Below the pieces are notes generated by a model. The model did no database searches. It had not been told where the DNA came from and saw nothing but the letters and a program-made list of their open reading frames with translations. From NCBI GenBank assembly GCA_028554795.2, contig CM068831.1, forward strand, positions 31,239,659 to 31,303,658: a stretch of DNA of 64,000 nucleotides, given 5' to 3'. The translations under genes were made by a program, and so were the position numbers. Positions 1 through 12,682 of the stretch are shown here, one piece after another (position 1 is the stretch's first letter; each line of letters opens with the position of its first letter). The DNA comes from Sinohyriopsis cumingii. Its lineage: Eukaryota; Mollusca; Bivalvia; Unionida; Unionidae.

Positions 1-1298
1 CTTTAGAAGCTGAGTATGTTTAGGCTAACATGCTTAAGGTCCAACATATTAAGGAAAACAGCAGTGGCAGGCACCTTTGTAATTCCGAATCCGTGTAACA
101 TTTAAATGGAATATTCGTAAGGTCAGGTCCACTCAAAAAATAGGTATAGCAGGGCATGCATATCGCCTGTGCAGTTTGAAGGAATTGTCTCTTGCACATC
201 CGACATGCACATAGTCATACCAATTGCACAAGTAGACTAGGTATTCAACTGATTCTAATTAAAGGTTAAAAGGAAATGTTAATCTTGTCGTCCTAATGAT
301 ATAAATTTAGTTTACTAAGAGGGTGATAAACTAAGATATTCCTACCCTGTATAATTATGTCCGCTGTAAATTGCATTATTCAAGATCTCCGTCTGAAAAC
401 AATCGTTTGGAAATTGCGCTCAACAATTTCCCTCTTTATTTTACAACACTCAGAATTAATGTCAGTAAAATTTCTTGGCCGAAATGTTCACTAAATATTA
501 TTGACGAATGCATCTTTCTTACATACCCCTATTTGCCGCTATTGCTTAAAATTGTGTTTGAATGCATGGGAAAAATGAGAGAATCACTATATTCGCAAAA
601 AAGATAAAGCTTCATCAAATGAGTAGAATATTAAATAACATATTACGAAGGGAAGACGGCTTGATTATCTTGGATTTCAATGTGGGGGAGTGTTTGCTTA
701 TTGTTAACCTCTTATAATGTGAAATACTTTAAATTAAAAACTAGCTATCTTGTTGTAGCTGGTATTCACAACTATTCGAGACGGTATAAGAATCTTAATA
801 TATATCTCCTTTTAGCGGGATGGATGCTGTTAACTAATAACGACGTGATAAAAGACTTCACGTCCTCATATTTGATGGTTAAATTTGATAACTCTTCAAG
901 CTGGTAATACAGACCTTCCAACACATAACTTAACTTATATCAATCAACGCACAAGTATTTTCCTACCGTAAACAGAGCTTAAGAAATTTCAGGTTAGTTC
1001 CAATTTTGTATCATACCTCTGGTTGGCGACAAATATGAGTTTCAAATGTATCAACACAAAACTTTAAATTACCCTCGCTCGCTGATGGGCACTTTTTGTG
1101 AAATGTGCCCAACAAAGCAACCTCCTTTGCATCTGGATGTTAGTCGACGTTCTCTTGTGGATGAAGTATCGTATTTGTTTTATGAATAGCTGTAGTCGCA
1201 TAAGTTAGATTTACTAAACAAATATCATCTTAATTAGTATTTCAACGTCTTATATCAATGCAAATTTCAAGACTGATCCAGTAATCTCTTCCTTTCAG

Positions 1299-1466
1299 TT
1301 GATGGCCAGTGGTCAGCATGGACGGCTTGGGGTATTTGCAGTCAAACGTGCGGAACCATTGGAATAACTGCCAGGCAACGTACTTGTAATAATCCCGCAC
1401 CTTCTGCTGGAGGAAAGGGCTGTGTTGGTGGACATGTTGAAACGCAGCCCTGTTCGGGATCCAAAG
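1299..1466 (+). CDS. TSP1-domain exon (internal exon of TSP1-Ig gene)
   Basis: This exon encodes one thrombospondin type-1 repeat, an extracellular adhesion or matrix-binding module. The translation starts DGQWSAWTAWGICSQTCG, giving the W-x2-W-x2-W ladder and the CSxTCG motif. It continues with R-x-R-x-C, PAPSAGGKGC and ETQPC. Five cysteines are visible; the usual sixth, at the domain end, is absent or lies elsewhere. The exon is flanked by a polypyrimidine tract plus CAG acceptor (ends 1298) and a GTAGGA donor (1467). It is 168 nt long, with two bases before the first full codon and one after the last, so it is a symmetric phase 1-1 module. Its end phase fits the start phase of the Ig exon at 6367, joining through a GAT (Asp) codon. 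More exons could lie between or upstream; the gene start is not in the window. Confidence 0.85.
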
Positions 1467-1603
1467 GTAGGAAGACTATGAAAAGTACTCTCAGAACCTG
1501 GATAATGTTTCATGTCATCAAATAAATCTAATGATGTGTACCAATATTGCTAAGTATTAGAGTCACAATGTCTCGGATTTTGTTTTTTTTTTAATAATTT
1601 TTT

Positions 1604-1753
1604 TTACCATTATTCCAATCTAACCCAAGCTTGAAAAGAAGTAAATTATTTATTTTTAAAAGAAATTGTCATAAACCTTTACCTTTATTCCAATCTAACT
1701 AAAGCTTGGATAGAAATAAATTATTTATTTTTAATTTGTGTTATGATAAACCG
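1604..1753. repeat. 75-bp tandem duplication
   Basis: Two adjacent diverged copies (1604-1678 and 1679-1753) share the TATTCCAATCTAAC stretch, an AAGCTTG and an AAATTATTTATTTTTAA block in the same order. It lies in the intron after the TSP1 exon. Confidence 0.75.
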
Positions 1754-2320
1754 TCCTTTGAAATAATAAAGACGTTATCTTTAAAGGAAGTTAAAATATT
1801 CAGTTTATTATTAAGAGGTGTAACCCATTATTTCAGTCACCGAAGTTGTTCCTAATTCCGTTTTTTTTCCCGGGAATTCTCAAAAAGTAATGATGTGATA
1901 TATTCGGCCAATTCCGTTAGTGGCTAATCTAATAACATCATTTACAAAAAAATGTATTTGAGCGGGAGTAAAAGAGAGGCAGGTCATCCTTTCTTAATCG
2001 GATTTGAGAAGGAAAAGTGTGTACTAGATAAATTACGATATGAGTGAATATTGGTGATCAGCTCTGGCAATTGAAGACTTTGACTGGTGAACATTCTATA
2101 TGAATTGGCAAGTTTACGACTTGAAACAAATGTGTCTTTAAAGGGAATACTAGGAGGTATACTGTCATATCGAACGTGATGAGACTCAGTTGATTTAAAC
2201 AAAGTCACAAAAAAGGACGAACACCATCAAGTTTTGTAAAATTCAATTCACATTTACAGCATAAAGTGGCTGTGGAAACTCACGAATATTATTGTAGGTT
2301 ATAATCAAGTCACCGGGTGA

Positions 2321-2373
2321 ATCGAGCTGTCATGAAATCGAGCTGTCATGAAATCGAGCTGTCATGAAATCGA
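2321..2373. repeat. 16-bp tandem repeat, three perfect units
   Basis: The unit ATCGAGCTGTCATGAA occurs three times without a mismatch (2321-2336, 2337-2352, 2353-2368), followed by ATCGA of a fourth. Perfect identity suggests a recent expansion. Confidence 0.9.
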
Positions 2374-2640
2374 TTTCACCGTAAGCTCAAGCGATATAAG
2401 AAACACATCCATCAAACAAACAAATCGTTGTTCAAATTGCCCGTCACACGTAACTGCTGTATAACAGGATCCGCATGGTGCTTGGTCGGTAATTTGTATT
2501 GTTTGATCGTTGTTGAACATTTCAGAGGAAGCAGAGCTTCCCAACGGAACGTTGAAACGTTCAAAGTCCGCACTGATGACATAAGGTACTTTCATCTTTT
2601 GTTGTAACGCAGAAATTTGAAAATGTTTTTACCAGATTAG
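2362..2640 (-). pseudogene. Polinton-like type-B DNA polymerase fragment (exonuclease region)
   Basis: On the minus strand an open frame reads MKVPYVISADFERFNVP and, about 25 residues later, APCGSCYTAVTCDG. The ADFE motif matches the exonuclease I motif of protein-primed family-B polymerases of the kind carried by Polinton/Maverick elements and their viral relatives. In animal copies of this family ADFE is preceded by a VPFVIY-like strand and followed by a CSYCY-like motif. The same frame continues upstream of the Met to about 2640, as expected for an internal fragment. Downstream the frame degenerates into the 16-bp tandem repeat. No polymerase palm motifs were found nearby. It lies in antisense orientation inside an intron of the TSP1-Ig gene. 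Assignment is by motif memory only. Confidence 0.45.
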
Positions 2641-3392
2641 GGCATTATTGTCCGCTGTAGTTTGTCACTTACTCAACCACAGTAGTAGTCATGGTCAGTG
2701 AGGTGTTAACTAGGTTAATGCAAGACTCAAATGGCCCTTGAGTGAATGTTTCACTAGCTCGTACGCTACCAGACTTTGTATGTTTGTATCCAATGTCTTA
2801 TAGCGTTGGTAAATTTTATCAGTAGGGTTGCTTTGTTTCTTTAAGTCCTAGCATTGCTCTTTTTCTGCTTGTTTGCAATCAGATTAGTATATTGACTGAA
2901 AATAGGTGAGTCCGGATTCTATTGTTATATGATACCAAGAAATAATTGCTTAATGTATTCGCTCTTAGACCGGTTCAACCTTAATGCTAGAATATGCACT
3001 GCTCACATCATTAGACATTTCATTTATGAAATTCTCCTCGCTCGCTTCAGGTAAACTAAACTTCAGAGGTTCCATTTATTATTGCACTATTATTAAATCA
3101 TTTCTTTTTTTTTCTGCTAGTAAGCTTGGCCATGTTTTCCTTTCCAGCTCTACGATCTTTCCTAAATTAATCGATTTATCAATGTGCAACCATTGTGTAT
3201 CTGAAAAGGCATTTAACATTTTTTGAAACCCTTTCAAAATTCGTTCTATTGCATGCAACCGAAATAGCGATTTCAGATTTTCTGCTTCATGTTTAATTTG
3301 CATATCACTTTGCCGACTAACCCGATTCGCAGAGATAATTATATATTCCCTCAAATTAGTATTGACATCGATCGCTTCAGTATTGATCGACC

Positions 3393-3497
<105 letters not shown>

Positions 3498-3537
3498 TAT
3501 CACACAGGTTAGATAATTTTTTAATTCGTAAACTAAG

Positions 3538-4201
3538 GAGATTCGAACCCAGATCCGCTGGTAAACGGCACCCATAGTCTTGGCTGCACACACAACCCCA
3601 TATTCCTTCACCACTAAGCACACATCACCAAAAAATTATGTTAGTCAGTCTGTGTTATATGCGCTCGTGTGTAGCAGACACACTTGCATGAAGACCTAGT
3701 AATTAATTCTCGTGTATTTACACAATCGTTCCTGATTCCTATGAAAGAAATCGGTGTATATAGAATTAATTATAGAGACTTATAAATATACACCAAGCAG
3801 AAGTAATATTATTTGTATTAAAATATTAATTCTGCCCACTATTATGAAGCATTCTTCTATAGGAATCCAAGGATATCACTTTCCGTTCTGTCTTGTGTAT
3901 ATCTTACAAATTCGAACCCAGGTCCCCTGGTAAGCGGCACTCATTGCCTTGCCTGCACATACCAGCCTATATTTCATCACGACTAAGAACATTTCACCAA
4001 AAAATGATGCTACTTAATCGGTGTTATATCCACTTGTGTGTATATTAATTATCATCTATATTTAATCATATATACCTTGATTTCTTTCAGAGGAATCCGG
4101 AATTGTTGTGTAGATAGATGAGTATTAATTACTAGGTCGTCATGCGAGTGTGTAATCAACACACCAATGCATATAACACCGATTAAGTAGCATCATTTTT
4201 T
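3538..4201. repeat. Foldback repeat cluster with perfect 31-bp inverted repeat
   Basis: Three diverged copies of one repeat are present. Copy A runs about 3538-3757. Copy B repeats the first part of A in the same orientation (about 3904-4045), including TTCGAACCCAG and GGTAA(A/G)CGGCAC. Copy C is inverted (about 4070-4201) and matches the second part of A, including AATTAATTCTCGTG-like and GATTTCTTTC blocks. B and C form a hairpin whose outer arms, 3999-4029 and 4171-4201, are exact 31-nt reverse complements. On the minus strand A and B carry GGTTCGAAT, resembling a Pol III B box, with an A-box-like CTTAGTGGTGA about 65 nt before it. The repeat also extends upstream of that A box, so a simple tRNA-SINE is doubtful; a MITE-like foldback element is an alternative. 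Confidence 0.7.
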
Positions 4202-4939
4202 ATATTGACCGTTATAACACGTATTACAAAACGAACGATTATGAATTTTAAACTCATGCCATATCAACATCATAAGTTGAGATGAATTCAGTTGAAATCA
4301 TTCAAAGTTTATCCGGTCGGCTACGTAACCATCTTTGGTTTTTGTGTCTAAGACTTGTTATTACAAATTCTTGATCAATTCTGAGTGCGGTGATGATGGT
4401 GTGGACATTAACGACCCATTTTTGATCATATTTCAGTCGACGCTAAGATTGATAACAAAATTGTCGTTCAACCTCTTGAGGAATATCGGTTTCAAAGTGG
4501 TGTTACTAAACATTCGTGCGATAAGGTATATAAGTGTGTTAGTGGTCAAATAGAAATGTGGCATTAGAAGAACCCTGATGTGAAATATCAACCCGAGGCC
4601 AACATAGAACCTTAGCGGAGGCAAGCACCCTAAGTTGACTGAACCAACGGCAAAGTAGCATTACCAGCTGTAACCACCCCAGTACCTTTCCCAAGTATAA
4701 ATTTACACCAACATTGTCTTGAGTGAGATAAACATATCTCGACTTTTCTTCAACAAGGATCTACTTGTTTGTGTAACAGTTACTGAGCGAAGACGATCGT
4801 AAGAAGCAAATGGAAGATGCGTAATAATTGTGTTTTAAAAGAAGAGGGTGCTAGACTCCACGAAGCACAGTCTCCGGAAATTGAAATAGTCACATAACCG
4901 ATATGACGATTCCTCTAAATACATCTTAGTTCATCATGC

Positions 4940-4942
<3 letters not shown>

Positions 4943-4989
<47 letters not shown>
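4943..4989. repeat. (CT)n microsatellite
   Basis: An uninterrupted CT dinucleotide run of 47 bp lies in the intron between the TSP1 and Ig exons. The surrounding 4.2-6.3 kb shows no other coding signal. Confidence 0.97.
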
Positions 4990-4993
<4 letters not shown>

Positions 4994-6366
4994 GTTGATT
5001 CCTTCCTATTTTACAGGAGATCCGCATGCTTTTATGAAATGCCAGTTGATCCCGATAATCTCGTTCGATCTATTAACTAACCAGCAGTTAATGCATAACA
5101 AATGAATCAACATTCAAGTCACTACGATATTTCTTGCTCATTTTTAAGAATTTTCTTTCACATTTTTGGGAATTATTCTTTTCGGAGTGGGAAATAATGT
5201 GTGATTTCACAAATTCTACTTGATACGGTTAAAACACATTTAGCAATCATACTGATATTAATGGATGCATGACCTATTTATGTTTACAAATCCTTTACTC
5301 CCTTTTCCAATATTTGGAGAAGAGACATTTTCACTCAGGTCAGAATCTTTTTTTCTTACAAACACGCACGCACACACACACACAGAGTCATTTAATAACT
5401 TGAATACTGGTGATTAGACAACGCAATACACTTTGACTCACATGAAAATATATTTTAGCCACTCTCATACATAAAACACCACAGTTTATCTACTGAACTC
5501 GTGTACTGAAAGCAGTACCTTTTATATGGAAATGTATATCCTTACAAACAGTCTCCTGCTCTCCGTACATATATAAACATTAATCGTTCTTTAATTTTGA
5601 ATTGTATTGCACGTAAAATTGACATATCAATGCATAAAAATATATAGTCATAAGAACATTATTTGATATATATTCTTCAGGTTCATGTCTGCAAATACAA
5701 ATTATAGAATATTCGAAGAAAAGGATAAATAATGTAAAAATTATTGATTTTTTTCTCACCTAACTATCGATACAAGATTCTGTACACTTTAATTATTTGA
5801 TACTCTACATATCGGAAAATGTTAACAAGAAAGATTTAAACTAATGACAATAAAAGCATAGTATTAATACAGTTTAGTTGAAAGTGAAATTCAAAAAGAA
5901 TCTGATAATCTTAAAATAAAAAAGCGTAATAGAAATTACATAAATGTGAAAAGTTATAGAGATGATGGTGTGGGGCTAGAATTTTGTATTAATTCAAGAT
6001 ATTTGTTTCCTTTCACCTCATGTTATCTTATTTCTTCAGCAATTATGATTTATAAATATAGCACCGTTTCTACATATCAGAGCAACAATTTTGTTTCAAT
6101 ACATTTAGGGGCATATAAAGAAGAGTAACTGCCAAATCCTTGGCCCTACTAAGAAAAAACTATATGGTCAGTCCCTACAGTAAATGGGACCATGCATGCT
6201 TGCAATGTAACTAATGTAAACTAGTATATAACCAACACATGCTACGTGTAGTTTTAGATTCATTTCTGTTCACAGTAGCAAGCAAATATGAAATATCAAG
6301 AGTTTGAAATGTGGGAGATTGACACATGTTGCAGTTCCGATTATTTTGTACCATTTCTACTTCCAG

Positions 6367-6494
6367 ATCCGCAGGTTATTCAGAGTGCACAGAACTTTAC
6401 AAAACCAACTGGTTCACAGATTGTGATACACTGTCTTGTGTCAGGTGGTGCTTCCCCAGCACAGGCTCCCAATATCACATGGATTGCTCCTCAG
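6367..6494 (+). CDS. Ig-domain exon, N-terminal half
   Basis: This exon follows a CTTCCAG acceptor and ends at a GTAGGT donor. It starts with two bases that complete a split codon, then reads PQVIQSAQNFTKPTGSQIVI, then HCLVSGG and later NITWIAPQ. The IHC and ITW positions are the B-strand cysteine and C-strand tryptophan of an immunoglobulin fold. It ends in phase 0, which matches the start of the next exon at 7511. Together the two exons encode one Ig domain of about 95 residues, split in the middle as is common in animal Ig genes. The most economical model joins it to the TSP1 exon at 1299-1466, but no transcript evidence is available. Confidence 0.8.
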
Positions 6495-7510
6495 GTAGGT
6501 CTTGCTTTGTGTTTATCTTATAGACTCGGTGGTAGAGGGGCACTACCAAAATCCCACGCGTATGTAGCTCAGTGATATGTAGGACCAACACACTAATCAA
6601 ACCTAACGGTTCGTATCGTGATACATATTCCATAAGCGATACAAGGCCAATAACAATGGATGCAAATATAGATTTCCATATAAATGGTATGGGTGAATGA
6701 GACAGTAAATACCAATGGATGCCCATTAAGAATGTGAGTTGCGCATTCTTTTGTCTTTAATAATCTTCTACATTAATTTAAGTTTAACCTTCAAAAAGTC
6801 ACTCATTATTATTTACTTGCATCAGTCACACTCGCTTATTATTCCAAATGTTCCATTCCACGGCATTTCCATTGATCAATATGAAACATTCACTGTCCTC
6901 TTCTTCTACTTCTCCTGGGCCACTGTAGAATGGATATGTTGAAATGTCGCCGTCACTCCATTTCCATTTGATCAATCACGTCAACGTTTTGAACACGTTT
7001 GTCTTCTCCTGTCTAATCTACTCAATTAATCGCGTCACGTCCTATGTACATTGGTGTTTGCTACAATATTATTAAATTATGAAGGATACATTCAGGAGGG
7101 CCAAAACACAAAATGGTATGATATGATATGAATTATTTTGATACAAGTTGAGAGTTATTATTATTATTCCTTTAGTGCCATTTGACGAATTAGTTTTGAG
7201 CATGTTGTAATGGAAATTAACAAATATCTTAATAACTTTATTTCACAAAATATTCTAATAAAAATTCTCTTTTGATCCTGATAATGTTATCCTGCTGATA
7301 ATTCATCTACTCTTTATAATTATGTCTGCCTGTATTAGTTTAGATGTTTGTGCTTTTTCGTTTCACACCCTACATAACTATCTCTGCTGCTGGTCCAACT
7401 AACTCTACTGCTAGAGATGTGCCATGCGTTTAAAACAACTGTGGAAACAACCGCTATCACCACAAACGGCCTCTACTACCTTAGGTGATAACCGCCATTA
7501 TCTTTTGCAG

Positions 7511-7669
7511 ATAGTTGGTCATCCCATACCAACAAATGTGGCACAATTACCAGACGGATCCCTCAGTATTGACATGTTGACGTTGGAAAATGTCGGACCG
7601 TACTCTTGTACATTAACTACTAATTGTGGCACGTATGACTCAGCCAAATTCTGGGTCAGTATACAGTAG
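7511..7669 (+). CDS. Ig-domain exon, C-terminal half and stop codon
   Basis: This is the last exon of the TSP1-Ig gene. It follows a TCTTTTGCAG acceptor, starts in phase 0 and is open for 52 codons to a TAG. It contains DGSLSIDMLTLENVGPYSC, the E- and F-strand signature of an Ig domain with the second disulfide cysteine (YSC), followed by the G strand with AKFWVSIQ before the stop. A second pair of cysteines (the CT and NC positions in SCTLTTNCGTYD) is close together and unusual for a plain Ig fold. No transmembrane segment or GPI signal follows, so the product should end outside the membrane and be secreted, if the N-terminus outside this window has a signal peptide. Confidence 0.8.
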   Translation: MVGHPIPTNVAQLPDGSLSIDMLTLENVGPYSCTLTTNCGTYDSAKFWVSIQ

Positions 7670-7693
7670 TCAAGAACTGTACTAAGCACACGT

Positions 7694-7699
7694 AATAAA
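7694..7699 (+). terminator. Poly(A) signal AATAAA of the TSP1-Ig gene
   Basis: A canonical AATAAA hexamer lies 25 bp after the TAG stop of the last Ig exon, followed by an AT-rich stretch. The very short 3' UTR supports this as the gene end. Confidence 0.65.
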
Positions 7700-9770
7700 G
7701 GCTTTAACATTTGAACTGTGACTTTTATCGTTATTTGTCAACAACAGCATTAATATACATAAACAGAGCAATATAACTAATTTCGGTACCAGACTTTTGA
7801 AACTGTTTTAAGTACATGTCATTAATTTGCTGAATACAAGAAAAACAATAACACAATCAGTAGTAATAGTGTAGGGTTCTGTAATGTGTATGACTATTGT
7901 TAAATACCGTACCCATCAAGTTAACCTCTGACTTTGCATCAAGCAGGCAAAATTTTGGTTTGAAACTGCATAATAAATTATTGATTTTGTGAGACAAAAC
8001 ACTCGAATAGTGGTGTTTAAGGTCATTAGTTCACGTCAACATCTTTTCTCTCAGGGCCCATTCCAGTCATCTTATTGGACATGCATTTAGGAAACGTGAT
8101 AATAAAATGTCAAAACATATTGTTCTATCTGATGAAAATTATGGTATTCAAAAGTCTATTGGTGTCTAAGATTGTAAGCTGCTCAGCCGACATTTCTAAT
8201 CAATCATTTAGTGAGACGGATTAAGGCTTCTAACGTTTGATTAGTTTATACTGAACAAATGAGTTCCTTAGAATACTATTCTACTTATGGAAGCATTCGA
8301 AGAATTCAGGCCATACAGAGATGTATGTGGGACTAATATATGAGTAGAAACAAATTAACCTTATACTCAAGACTCGGAAATTAGAAACCATATTATGTAT
8401 TTTAATCGCAGTCAAAAAACATCTTGTTATTTTGCATTCATTTTACAAACATGATTGAACAATATAGCTTGGTGTTATGTAGCAGCTTTTGTTCATGACA
8501 TATCAAGATCAGAACTTGGATCTGTCATCAGGAAATGGTACAACATCCAGTTTCACGCGCAATCCTCAAGAATTAGAAACTGTTTTCATTTGCTTTAAAA
8601 TTTCACAAATACGTTTAGCATATAGTACTAATATGACTTCGAAGTTTTGCTTATTTAAGCGAATTTTGTATAAGCTGTATGTGTTTGTCATAATGTATGT
8701 TATCAAAAATATTTAAAGAATAACCATCCCTTCTATATCCAAGTTCTGTAGCCAATCACATTTTTTTTTTCACGTTGCGAATATTTTTCACTTTCCCATT
8801 TCAGAGACCATATAGTTAATATATATCGTAAAATATTGTACACATTCTTATTATCGACAACAGGCAGTGACAGCGTCATAGGTTTACATAGAGTGAGAAT
8901 CTAGGAAAACGATAGGCTGATTATTTACGAAAGATATGATTTAGACACTCTTAACGTCGCCAGACAGCCCACTCATGCATGGGCCCTTTTAGAAAGCATA
9001 GTATGTCATGACAATTGTTTCTGATAACTAGTGTTTATGTTAAAATTCTCTATTGTTCAATTGATTTAACAACATAAATAGTGCGTATAAATGATGTGAA
9101 GCAGGTATCAGGATACACATAAAGTAATATAAATGAGCCTGTCATTTGAATCTCAAATACGTCTTGGAAACTTTTCTGGGACACTTGATAGCAATCGTTC
9201 AACGTTGTGATTTTGCGCTACGCTGTATAAAAGATGTTACACATAAACAGAAACCCGTCCAACTATTCCACCCCATTCCCACTCAGAGAAGCATTTATCC
9301 TTGAATTACATGTATAATGTAGAAACCAACAGAAGGGATATCAGCAAAAACAACTGTCTCAATAAACATCGTAAAGAAAGATGATATCGCTTTGACAGTG
9401 ATGAAACCGCTTTATAATGAAGCAGTTATGTCATGAAACTGTAGCATTTCTACAGTAATCCACAATACTTTATAACACAAAATGATCTCTTTCAAAAAAT
9501 GTGTCTGACAAAATCTTCCATAAGACATACCAATAAACTGTATAAAATCGAGTTTAGTGAAGGGAATGATTTCAAAACATCTTTTGGACTACAACTGTTT
9601 TAAGCTCAGAGAATACCATGGGGTTCATTTCTTGAAAAGCTTTGTATTGCAGTGGGATAATGTACGGTGATGATAACTATTTGGTCTCTTTTTTCAAGGT
9701 GACTGCAGATAAAATCCATAATTATAAATCAGAGTACTCGGAGCATGATATGTTTGTTTGCTTTTGTTGC
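7700..9770. other. Intergenic DNA without recognised features
   Basis: The sequence is AT-rich, with short random ORFs only, no domain signatures and no repeat recognised by eye. Confidence 0.6.
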
Positions 9771-9773
9771 ATG

Positions 9774-9970
9774 CACGGTATGTGCGTAATAGGCAGGATA
9801 TGTGTATAATAGGTAGTGTGTGTGTGTGTGTGTGTGTGTGTACGTGTGTAATAGCCAACAATACGTGTGAATAGCAGCGTATGTGCGTAATAGGCAGGAT
9901 ATGTGTATAATAGGTAGGAGTATGTGTCAGTGACAGGGTATGTGCATACTAGGTAGGAATATGTTTGTAA
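9774..9970. repeat. Degenerate about 20-bp minisatellite with embedded (TG)n
   Basis: Repeated units of the type GTATGTGCGTAATAGGCAGG and ATATGTGTATAATAGGTAG occur several times, interrupted by a (TG)n run at about 9819-9840. It lies directly upstream of the SINE fragment starting at 10012. Confidence 0.8.
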
Positions 9971-10011
9971 TATTATACATTGATTTGAAACAGTATTACG
10001 TCATTATTTAA

Positions 10012-10260
10012 CCCCGGCCGAGTCATATCAAAGATTATAAAACGGTACTAACAGCTGCCTTGCTAGGCACTCAGAATTAAGAGTTTAGTGTTAGGACTGG
10101 TCGGCCTGGTGTCACAATAATGTGACTGGGTGGGACATGATGCAACATGTCTGCAGCATGATGCCCCCGTGTTAGACATCACTATACGCTGCTACACTGC
10201 AGACATAGTAGCGATAAGACTGAAAAATTGTTAGAGCTTCGTTAAAAATCTAAATCACAA
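10012..10260 (+). mobile_element. SINE copy, 5'-truncated (same family as 60302-60602)
   Basis: The stretch from GGCCGAGTCATA through TTAGTGTTAGGACTGGTCGG, AATGTGACTGGGTGGGACAT and GTAGCGATAAGACTG matches the reverse complement of 60302-60545 in order and spacing. The tRNA-like head present in the 60-kb copy is missing, so this copy is truncated at its 5' end. Its 3' end is an A/C-rich tail (AAATCACAAACACA). Confidence 0.8.
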
Positions 10261-12011
10261 ACACATTTGTGTTGTAAAATATATAATTTATTTAGTTCTT
10301 CTGACATAGTACCTATCTATGCAACGACATGGATAGTGTGCAATTCTGTTCTAAACTGGAGTCACAAAATATAATATTTATACAGTAATCGACCCGATTC
10401 CATCTCTACTGGTCTGAACACTTTATTTTGTATAAAATAACACATAATACTAATCATGGTAATAACAACAAAAAATGACAAAGAAGAATGTTATTGTAAC
10501 ATTGATATGTACACAAAACAAGTCAAAGAAGGAACAGGTAGCAACAACAGAGAACCGAATGAAACAATTACAATTACTTCTAGTAACAAAACTACTGAAT
10601 GCATAGAAAACAACAATGACACATTTCTAGGATTTAATACCTATAATACTGTAACAGATTTTACTGAATCATGTTTCCGGTTTGAAAGCACAATCTATAT
10701 ATTTTCTCAAGAAAATGGATGACACAACAAACTATATTAATGCGTATTATTCGTGTGTACACGAGTCCTTGCCAGTGAATAGTTACTTTCAGTTTTGTTC
10801 ATTCATACAATGTTATCGGTAATTATTAACAATTACAAAATGGCTAAATTAACCGACATAGTAAACACAAAGATTGACAGACACTCACGTCATATTTGAA
10901 ACTATTGTCTTCATGTTGATTAAAACTGATTATTGGAATGATGTCTTTCTGAGGTGCTAGTGAAACTTTAAACACTGAGAAAACAACAGATGAAAACATG
11001 ATGAAAATGATGCAACACTATGGCAAACCATGAACATTTTTGTTTCAATCTATTCATTACGTTACCTACTTTAATTAAGGTCCTAAAATTAACAAAAGAA
11101 AGTGAAGATAATTTACCTAAAGTTCGACAACATTTATTGAAGGTCTATCAAGGGATAAACAATGAGGTTGATGCCTTGAAGTTTGCCATTAAGAAAACTA
11201 AACTTCTCTTAAAACTATGTCACTTTAACTTCTGAACATTAACATCAACAATAAGAGTGGATAAACGAAACAGAACACAACAATCACGAGATTGAAAAGT
11301 GGACTAGTCATAAAGCAACACATGACCTAGCAAATAAAATTCAAGTGTTAAAATCATGACCATAAAATTGCATGATCAGGTTGAATAATTTAAATGAGGT
11401 ACAAACAACATTTTCATAAAGAAGTTGTTAGTAATATTAGCCTGATGAATGGAAGAAGAAATTTAAAGTAAAGCCCAGTCTATAATTTGGAACACTTCTA
11501 ATATCAGGTACCGATACATTAAAAAAACTGGAGTGAACAAAAAAACATGTACTTTGTGGTAGCATTAATAACCTCATCACTGAAATAAACAAAAACATGG
11601 AGACAACATTGAACTTAAAAGAAAAATGAATAAAGAGTACTGTATTCAGATTTAGAATGGATGAATCGAACAAAGTACGTAATAGAGAAACAAAAATGCC
11701 TTAGGAAGCGAAACATATGCCGTTATGTAAACATCTTTATGATTTCACATTGCACCGAGTAGGAAGTATCCTGATTGCATCACTTCAATTCAAATCCCAT
11801 ACACCATACTTTTACAGAAAAGATAAATTTTCATATATCTAACGCTGCAAATGAAGAGTGTTGTGAGAACCCTGAAACTCGCATATTTAATTATATGATC
11901 AGGGTTGATTTACGAATTACGATTTCACCACAGACATTTGCACAAATTACCACTGGAACCTTATAACAAAATAAAATATGAAAAATGTTTACAACCACCT
12001 ATGTAAACTGA

Positions 12012-12074
12012 AACAACAACAAAAACACAAACACACACAGACACACACACGCAGATACACACACAGACAAGCAC

Positions 12075-12141
<67 letters not shown>

Positions 12142-12163
12142 GAGAGATCGAGAGAGAGAGAGA
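12012..12163. repeat. Compound (CA)n(TA)n(GA)n microsatellite
   Basis: An imperfect CA-rich tract is followed by about 63 bp of TA repeats and a GA-rich tract. Nothing else is seen in the 10.3-12.4 kb interval, apart from short asparagine- and threonine-rich random ORFs. Confidence 0.95.
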
Positions 12164-12682
12164 GCCAGACAGATGGACAGGAAGAGTTAGAGCTAGATAG
12201 ATAGATAGATTATTTTTTCAGCGTATGAATGACCATAAAGGATAAGCTACAAAAAGTAATTGAAAGATTTATTGCGATATAAAAAGATATTTGTCTCTCT
12301 CCATATTTGTTGACTGTTCTTCTATTAATTAGTTTGTTTGTGGTCGCTTATCCGCAGCACCACCTCCTCCACACTCCCATAATATTGAACTTGTTGATTT
12401 GCAAGTCGTCGCGAAGTTACAAATGAGCCAACTGTATTGACGGGTCATAACAATATAATCCAAAATGTCCTTGAATGAATTCAAAATAATTTCGAAGATA
12501 GCAATTTAGGCCTGAATTAATTAATAGTTTGGTATTCGAGTGAATACTTTAAATAAATACATTTAATGGTCTCCACTGAACATAAACTAAAATTGATTGC
12601 TCTAAGATTAAAATTATAATTCTGATATAAACAATTTTATATATCCCCCACATCAGACGTAGGTCGCAATAGTCATTTTCTG

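Noticed and set aside
1313..1513. Minus-strand 66-codon ORF
   Set aside because: It is the antisense shadow of the TSP1 exon, which has splice sites and conserved Trp/Cys positions on the plus strand.
9774..9970. CRISPR-like array
   Set aside because: The spacing is irregular, units are about 20 bp without unique spacers, and the sequence is eukaryotic; it is a degenerate minisatellite.
10456..10722. 88-codon ORF rich in Asn and Thr
   Set aside because: The composition follows the local A-rich sequence; no splice context, domain or conservation clue.
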